A program made the position numbers and the translations under genes. From Branchiostoma lanceolatum (Eukaryota; Chordata; Leptocardii; Amphioxiformes; Branchiostomatidae), in the NCBI RefSeq assembly GCF_035083965.1, contig NC_089735.1, positions 11,266,001 through 11,330,000 on the forward strand: a stretch of 64,000 nucleotides of DNA, read 5' to 3'. This document shows, piece after piece, positions 57,236 through 64,000 of the stretch. A model generated the notes under the pieces. The model ran no database searches. It had not been told where the DNA came from and saw nothing but the letters and a program-made list of their open reading frames with translations. Numbering within the stretch: position 1 is the stretch's first letter; each line of letters begins with the position of its first letter.

Positions 57236-60200
57236 ATGCAAGTCTTCATCTTTGGAGTCGTCGTCTGCTTGTGTATAATCTCTGGAGCACAGTCTCGTTC
57301 GCGGCACAGACCCGGCAGCCCCCCGTTGGAGTGTGGGTTGGACGAGTACTACAACTCTGCTACACATCACTGTGAAGGGTGTAAGGATCTCTGTCAGCCA
57401 CACAGGGGCACACTTGGGGAATGTAAACGACTTTGTTCAGGTTAGACCACATAATTCTTGACAGTTGTTTTGCCTCAACAGGCATGGACAATATGAATTA
57501 GAGATATGGCTTTGTACCTGTGATTTTGGTTCTGGGTTATTGACTAGGATAAAATGAATTTTTCAACCTTGGTTTTGTAACATGCTCGTTTTGTGTTACA
57601 AATAGGAATTAACAGTATGTAGAAAGTATATATTGCGTCGACATTTGGGTCAGTTTGGCGGGAAATCCTAACCTTTAAAAAGCCATAAAAGTTCAAAGGT
57701 TATCCCTTATTTCATCATCCGGCGACACCTTATTTGCTCACCTGAGACCGGAAGTGAGTCACGGGCTGTACCACCCATCTACAGAGGGGCGGACTGGACA
57801 CAAGGGAGGGGGATTTTATTGCTGTATGTGAAGTACGTGCCTATGTCAATATGTTTATTGATCCTCACTCAAAAGTCAGTATGGGCAAGTCCAAACTGGT
57901 TCAACTCTAAGAGATGCCCCCAAAGAACGTTATGAATGTTTCAAAGGTATTCGTAACTTGCAAGTACAATTGGATTTTTGGATATTTTACATTCCCCGAG
58001 AATACAATTTTATCCACAACAATCACAAGTATGTCATGCAGGGTTGATTTTTGTTTGTGCCATGTGTGCTTGGACGTATACGTGTAGTTGCTATGTCAAT
58101 GTGGAAACAAAGACGACTGACTTGGCAGCTCTCCAAAGATCCGACAAACAGGTGTGGTGTTACGTGCCACCACTGGCGTCTGTTGCCCAACTTCCTCTTT
58201 TTGATCCCTCCATCGAAACTATCGGCTTTGCAATAGGCTAGGGTTACTGCCACAACATGTTTTCTTTCAGTCCTCAAGCCGTCACACTGTCAACGACCTT
58301 CGGCGGAATTTGTTGATCGCCAGAAGGTTGCCGAAGTTCAAAATCACAAGCTTATTTTTCGTCTGTTACATTGGACGGGGCTTGTAGACCTGCAAACATC
58401 AGGCGATTCCTGAAAATCACACAGAAAACACTTCCGACCGAAAATGTACTTTAGAGCTCGCAGAACGGTCGGGTGATCTCTTTTCTGCTGTCTGACGGCC
58501 CCTGTAGGTGTATAAACTGTCAAGACCACCTGTTACAGTAAAGCTGTCGCAGTAACTGACAGCATAGATTATTTAAGTGCCATGTTTACTGACCCAAACA
58601 CAAATTGTGACAGATCGATCGATGAGTGCACAGGCGTCTACAACAGTTTCACAGAACTTTACCATATCATCTGATTACTGAGTTGTTGCATATAAATTAA
58701 GTATTCTTTCTGTCCGTTCGTAGCCTACGAATTTCCGACAGCAGTAGTGATATCTCTTCCTGATGGAGAACAAAACAAGCCATCGACCTCTCCCGGAACG
58801 ACAACTGTCTCAGTGACAGAACCACAGGACCTGCACAGACACAATCCCGATAACGACGAAGGTTAGTCCACTTAGCTTATACACATGGATTACGTTCAGA
58901 ACACAGGAAAACAAGTCTCGAAAATTTAGGATAACCGCACAGCATGGATTAGCTGTCATGCTGACAGAGATTCAGTTCGGCAAAACCGTCCTCACACCGA
59001 GTCTCCAAACAATAGCGGCCTCTTGCGGTATTCTAAATCATTCAATCATCGATGAACGTCGAGCCTATTTGGTAATACGGCATTGAGTATTTTACGATCC
59101 CAACGAGACAAGGTGCATTCACAGTCATCTTAGCACACTTGGTTTTGTGTAGCATAGTTTGTCAAGCATTTGATGACAAGTTTTGGCTAAATCATCTCAT
59201 CTGAAGTTTGATTTCAGAAACATCTATATCAATATCAATTTCTTTTGATGCATTAGAGTCTATCTTCTGGAGGTATGGTACAGCGGGATTCACCATTGCG
59301 CACTTTTGTGTCACCCTGACATTGGTCCTCGGTTGTCTTCAACAGCGAAGGGAGGTAAAGACTTCTTATTTTCTGTTTACCCATGTATCTTTTTACTATA
59401 TGAAACGTTTCGCCGATGCTATCTGTGCACACTTCAACTATGATCAATGATAGTGGCGTGAACAAACTTGAGGGCTTAATTTCAAATGAATGAACCCTAA
59501 CTTTCACGGTATATTTAGATGTTTTCTGAAAGACCAACTTTTTTCGGCTATTCAAGATAGGCCTCTAGTAATGTTAGAATAGATTTCATCAAATTACTCT
59601 GACTCTGATCTGGACAACTGCAGGTTATAATCATAGTAGATTAGAACATACACGTGTCTTGGAAATTAAAGTCGTTGAAGTACAGTTCGGTGTTAGCAGC
59701 ACACGAATGTCCTTGAGTTAACTTCGATATCTTCACGTGTTCAAAAGGAGCTTAAAACAGGGACTGAGCTTATCAAAAGTAAACCAGATCAGAAAGTTTT
59801 TTTTTTTACAATACCACTACTTGCAGATCCGTAAGCTGTGGAGGCTTCAAAACCCTCACCAGCACCAAGTGCAGATCCAGCCTCCGGGGATGCAGCCTCC
59901 CTGTGGACTTCCTAACAACCCACCACCATACGTACCACCCATGACATGCGCATGCGCATCCCCATCAGCAAACATGACTGCCCAGCAGCAGGCTAACGAG
60001 GCGGAGCCACTGCTGACATGGGCAAGGCAAGGTAGGTCTATCATGACTGTGTCAGCAGGCTGTTCACTAGTCTCATCTAAGAATGTCCCCTGTCATTGCC
60101 TGACACTGTGTTGGCAGGTACATTTCGGCATTTTTTTCACTCAAATAAGCAGCTCTGGGGCTTGACACGTAAATGTGCGATCATAGCAAATGTATTGTAA

Positions 60201-60756
60201 TAAAGAGAATACAGAGTACCATTACAAATGGTAATGGGTAAGCTTTCAAATGATTGTTATGATTTAATGTATTGATTAAGTAGCAAATTGCATATGATCA
60301 ACCTAAACCAAGTTTCAAAACTTCCTGTTTTAGTTTTGTCATTGGACGTTCTAACCATTCTATTCTGATGATGCTGAGCCGTTCTGAAGATAATAGTGCA
60401 ATGTAGTAGGTGCACAACTTAATAACTGATATGCTAGTACACCGAGTAACATTGGCTGTATAGACTCCATACCAAACTTCTATTCTTGTTGATATTTGCA
60501 AAGTCGACATTCCAGACCTACTGTCAACAGATGTTAATCACCTTTTTTGTTTTCCAGCAAGTATTTGGTAACGTTACCTGTGAGATTTTTAACAATGTTC
60601 TTTTCCTTTATAGACGGTTCTAATGATGTTCCCACCGCCCCATCCAACCGTGTTCCCATCTACACAACCGACACTAAGCCACACACCAGCGACCAGGCTG
60701 ACCTTCTCCGACAGGATCAGTCTGCCACGCGGACTCCCTTCGAGACGGAGATTTAA
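57236..60756 (+). CDS. TNF-receptor-like type I membrane protein 2 (single BCMA/Fn14-type module)
   Basis: Five exons (57236-57440, 58724-58861, 59218-59354, 59827-60031, 60614-60756; phases 1,1,0,1 as in receptor 1) give 275 aa. Signal peptide MQVFIFGVVVCLCIISGAQS; then one module C-x12-C-x2-C-x3-C-x9-C-x3-C (CGLDEYYNSATHHC...CKRLC), identical in spacing to receptor 1. After a Thr/Ser-rich stalk comes a transmembrane segment in exon 3 (about GTAGFTIAHFCVTLTLVLGC) and LQQRRE. The cytosolic part is Pro/Gln-rich with NPPPYVPP, a PPxY (WW-domain) motif absent from receptor 1. The last exon repeats the shared block (APSNRVPIYTTDTKPH...ETEI) with the same class I PDZ ending. An upstream in-frame GTG at 57215 is not needed; the ATG directly precedes the signal peptide. 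No death domain. Ligand and adaptor are unknown. Confidence 0.85.
58270..58510. repeat. CG-word-rich dispersed repeat in intron 1 of receptor gene 2
   Basis: CTTCGGCGGAA, ATCGCCAGAAGGTTGCC, GGACGGGGCTTG and GCTCGCAGAACGGTCGG resemble, in diverged form, the GC-rich repeat at 25280-25615. The last 35 bases of the window (AAGCCCCTGTCACACTTGTG) may begin another copy. Confidence 0.35.
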
Positions 60757-61811
60757 TTTTTTTTTCCAAAATAGGCAGTGAAATGAAATTTCCTCTGTCA
60801 TGTCTTTTCTGAAAACATCTATGTAATCTTTTAATCAATTGTCTACTGTCATACTAGCTAATGAGAGTCATTTCGTGACGTCACGACCTGTTGCAAACTT
60901 GTTCCACCTAAGAGCACAAGGTAGACAACTGATTTAAAGACTACATAGATGCTTTCAGAAAGACCAACTTTTTATGTGAATGATAGAGGAAGCTTAAGTT
61001 TCATTTCACTGGCATTTCATGTTTTGTTTTCACGTCGTAGATCTGAAGGCCAGTAAGAGCAATACAAGTAACGACTTCTTTTTGTGTGTGTGTACGTTGT
61101 CGACATGTCATGTCGTGAGGTCTACCTGTTTAACGGTAAGGTTTATTTTTTGTTGTTTGTAACTTCTCATGGTCCTTCGCCATAGCCTTTATCAACAAAT
61201 GAAAATTTACATTCAAATGGTACACATGAAAGTATGGTACGGCTTATTAAGTTAAAATGGGTTTGTGTACTTTGCATCACGAATTGCAAACACGGCTGTT
61301 ACGGGTATATAAGTACTTTTCTTGTTGTAGATACATGGATATGTAGTTTCAAATATTGAAAAAACAAACACTTCTCATCTGGGGGGGGGGGGGTTCTTGG
61401 ACCTACAGGCACCGCACTGTACTGTTTGTTGATATTGATTACATTAGTTTAATCTGACCTGACGTATGTCAGATTACTTATATATTTAGACTTTTTTAGA
61501 CTTTTATTTCAACCTTAATGGCTAAGGTTTGTCATTGTTTAGTTCTATTTACTATTCTATGACCCCGTAATAAGTTATTACACTTGCGTGCGGTACTGCC
61601 GCCCATGGCCATGTCTTTATCTATGATTCAGTTGACTTATATAAAAAAAATGAGGAATTTGAAGTTGAAAATGGCAGTAGCTTCAAGTCATGTAGTGAAT
61701 GGTCAGTTACCAAATGCAATACCTGTTTCATTGTGCCTTTGCGGGGTAGTATGCGTTATCTACACTGTTAGTCTTGTCTCAGCCGAACGATCAAAACTGC
61801 TAAATGATATG

Positions 61812-62016
61812 GCACTGAGCTAGCCTCTATCAGTCTCCGCGGGTCGCTGGGAAAATAGTAGAAATTGGCCAAATAGAGTCAAATGTATGAAGGGAGTCGG
61901 CTACGGACAGAGGGTCCAATAGGCAGATGGGAATGTTATCCTCCATGGCCAAAGTCCCCCGGCAAATGTTCTCTCTATTTCCGACGCGGTTAGTCTGGTA
62001 GAGACTAGCACTGAGC
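61812..62016. mobile_element. MITE with 9-bp target duplication, second copy
   Basis: The element (61821-62007) begins TAGCCTCTATCAGTC and ends GTCTGGTAGAGACTA. It carries CGCTGGGAAAATAGTAGAAAT as in the copy at 6573-6779. It is flanked by the direct repeat GCACTGAGC (61812-61820 and 62008-62016). The interior differs from the first copy and is less palindromic. Confidence 0.8.
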
Positions 62017-63216
62017 ATGTGACGTTACATGGTGTCGTTTGTTCAAATATTCTTAGCTCACATTGAATTTGGGCCAGTGTAACATGTATCAGACGTACAA
62101 CAACATGATAATTGGTTGTACAAGATGGGTAAGATCATTGAAAATCTCCATAAGAAGCGGATATAATGACAGCTAATTGTAAAACACCTCTTGTGAATTA
62201 TCATACAGCATAGATTAGTAAATGTTCTGAATTGATTGGTTTTATGACAAAACAACCACAACTATTGTAACATCTGCGTTGGCTTCCGTTGTTGGTTATT
62301 CATGATTGGAAATATTCTATGATCATGTTATTTTAAGAACATTAAATACTATGTATTTCATATTTAGTAGAAGTAAAGTACCTTGTGATTTTTTGTCTAT
62401 CATAACGGCATAAGAGTTTTATTATGTCGTAGGACGGATGATTGTCTTATACTGTTAGAGGGTCCTAGAGTTGTGATTATTTTCATATTGCATCTTGATT
62501 TTAAGTCCGGCATATTTCATATGTATATGGTCTCCATTAGAAATCAGTTGACTTTATGATCAACTTAACTGTAGGTGTTGCACATTAGATGAATTGATAA
62601 ATAAACGGTAAGTCGAATCAGATCAGACTTTGAACGAAGTTGTTTGTACTACGGGTGCGCCATAATGTAATCACTAGTGCGCATGTACAAGTATTGCGTT
62701 GGGAATTTATTTCTGTAACTAAGGATGAAGTACAAATAGCAAACGGTTCAAGGGGCGGAATGACTAGTATGCAAACATTGAACTGCTTGCGGTGCATTTT
62801 GTGAGTAAACATAGACATGTCCTTGCATGTCTGACGTCTGATTGCCAGGTCAAACTCTTACCGACTAACTAACCTTTGGACCAACTAATACCGCTACAAT
62901 GAGAAGCTTATCAGTTAGGCAATATTCATAGGGGACAATATTTCATTTCATTTATGATGTTGGCACATTTTATGAGATGTCAGAGGGGCAAGCAGAAAGA
63001 ATACTTTTTGAATTTCCAAAGAACGAAATGGAGATCGAGAACATTCGAAATAATATCAAATGTTACTTTTAAGTAACCTCTTGATACAAATGAATAATTT
63101 TGAGTTTAGGAAAATTCGTGTGTTAAGGCCGGCCCCAGAATTGTCTTTTAATATCAAGTAATACAAAATAAATCAAGCAAGAGAAGAAATTCTCTGCAGA
63201 GTCAGACGTTTCAGAT

Positions 63217-63270
63217 ATCATCCACTGTGAAACTGATGAGAAAATCATCCACTGTGAAACTGATGAGAAT
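63217..63270. repeat. 27-bp tandem duplication
   Basis: Two adjacent copies of ATCATCCACTGTGAAACTGATGAGAA-type sequence that differ only at the last base. Confidence 0.9.
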
Positions 63271-64000
63271 GAATCTGTTACTGGTTTTCATGGCTGTTCG
63301 AAAGCAAAATATACACTACTTTCAGAGCCTCCGGCATGAACTAAAATTTGTTGACATAACAGACTTTCACACCAGAACAGCTGGAGAGTGACTACACGAT
63401 GAGTCTTGCAGAGATCTCTCTGAACTATTACTTTTTGACAGGGCAACGTCTTTTCCGTTATGCAAGGCCATTCATAAAGTCAGCTGGTTGGAGAAAAGAG
63501 TTACCTTTAGGAAAAATGCCATGAACAGAATGCCTTAAGATATCCCACTTTTCATACCATGTCACCGTGTCATGCGGATGATCGATTACCCATTGCTGGG
63601 TAATATGCGGTTATTGTTACCTTTCTTTCATTAAATAAATAAAGTCATGAAAGCAACAGAAACTTTTTACAATGCCTCAAAATTTAATAGAAAAATTAGC
63701 ATTAGTAGTACAATATGATGTTTGATGAGCATTTCAAATATCAACGCTAACATGACAGTACACATGGTTAAATGACACCTCACTAGTGCTAATGAGAGAA
63801 TTAAGTTCATCCTGTTATCATCTAAAAATCCACAGCAATGAATCCAGGTAATGTATCTAACACTACGTAAAATACAGTAATGCAGTTTGTATCACAGTAA
63901 TTGTTGATGCTATTAATTATTTACTTTATAAAGAGCAAAAATCTGACAGAAACGCACACACGTAAAGCCCCTGTCACACTTGTGCTTATATACAAACCCG

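Larger units (their letters stand above)
60757..64000. other. 3' flank of receptor gene 2 and terminal spacer
   Basis: No further gene is supported. It includes a poly-G run at 61381-61393, a MITE at 61821-62007, a possible AATAAA near 62598 and a 27-bp tandem duplication at 63217-63270. Confidence 0.55.

Noticed and set aside
1-64000. CRISPR array, bacterial operon or phage elements
   Set aside because: Introns with GT-AG ends, SINEs and vertebrate-like gene families show animal nuclear DNA; no repeat-spacer array was seen.

Overview
The window reads as a stretch of invertebrate-deuterostome nuclear DNA, most likely a lancelet (Branchiostoma). The genes have many short exons with GT-AG introns. 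tRNA-derived SINEs, several short inverted-repeat (MITE-like) families and LINE fragments sit in introns and spacers. The families present (SLC7 light chain, EcKinase-like, CYP3-clan P450, multi-copy IAPs, minimal TNF receptors) fit a cephalochordate. The species call is inference; no search was run.

Left part (1-28 kb): three unrelated plus-strand genes, each rebuilt exon by exon to a continuous frame. They are an SLC7 heteromeric amino-acid transporter light chain (1136-7460, 10 exons, 522 aa), an EcKinase/CHK-kinase-like protein (10328-12460, 3 exons, 402 aa) and a CYP3-clan cytochrome P450 (14387-26564, 14 exons, 519 aa). Their introns and spacers hold most of the recognisable mobile-element debris.

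Right part (28-61 kb): a cell-death and immune-signalling cluster. Three paralogous inhibitor-of-apoptosis genes lie on the minus strand (28731-31685, 35053-38644, 52179-55449), each with three BIR domains, a UBA-like region and a C-terminal RING, and no CARD. Between and beside them are a small zinc-ribbon/RING gene (46972-48169, minus) and two paralogous plus-strand type I membrane proteins (49403-51251 and 57236-60756). These two have one six-cysteine BCMA/Fn14-type TNF-receptor module, one transmembrane helix, a Pro/Gln-rich tail and an almost identical C-terminus ending in ETEI (a class I PDZ ligand). The two receptor genes share all intron phases.

kB-type (NF-kB/Rel) sites, including three 11-bp palindromes GGGG(A/T)(A/T)TCCCC, lie near or upstream of several genes in this cluster. 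The simplest model is a co-regulated module: short TNF receptors signalling next to IAP E3 ligases, with Rel feedback. That link is inference from the sequence. The last 3 kb and the spacer 39.1-44.9 kb hold no gene I can support, only repeats.
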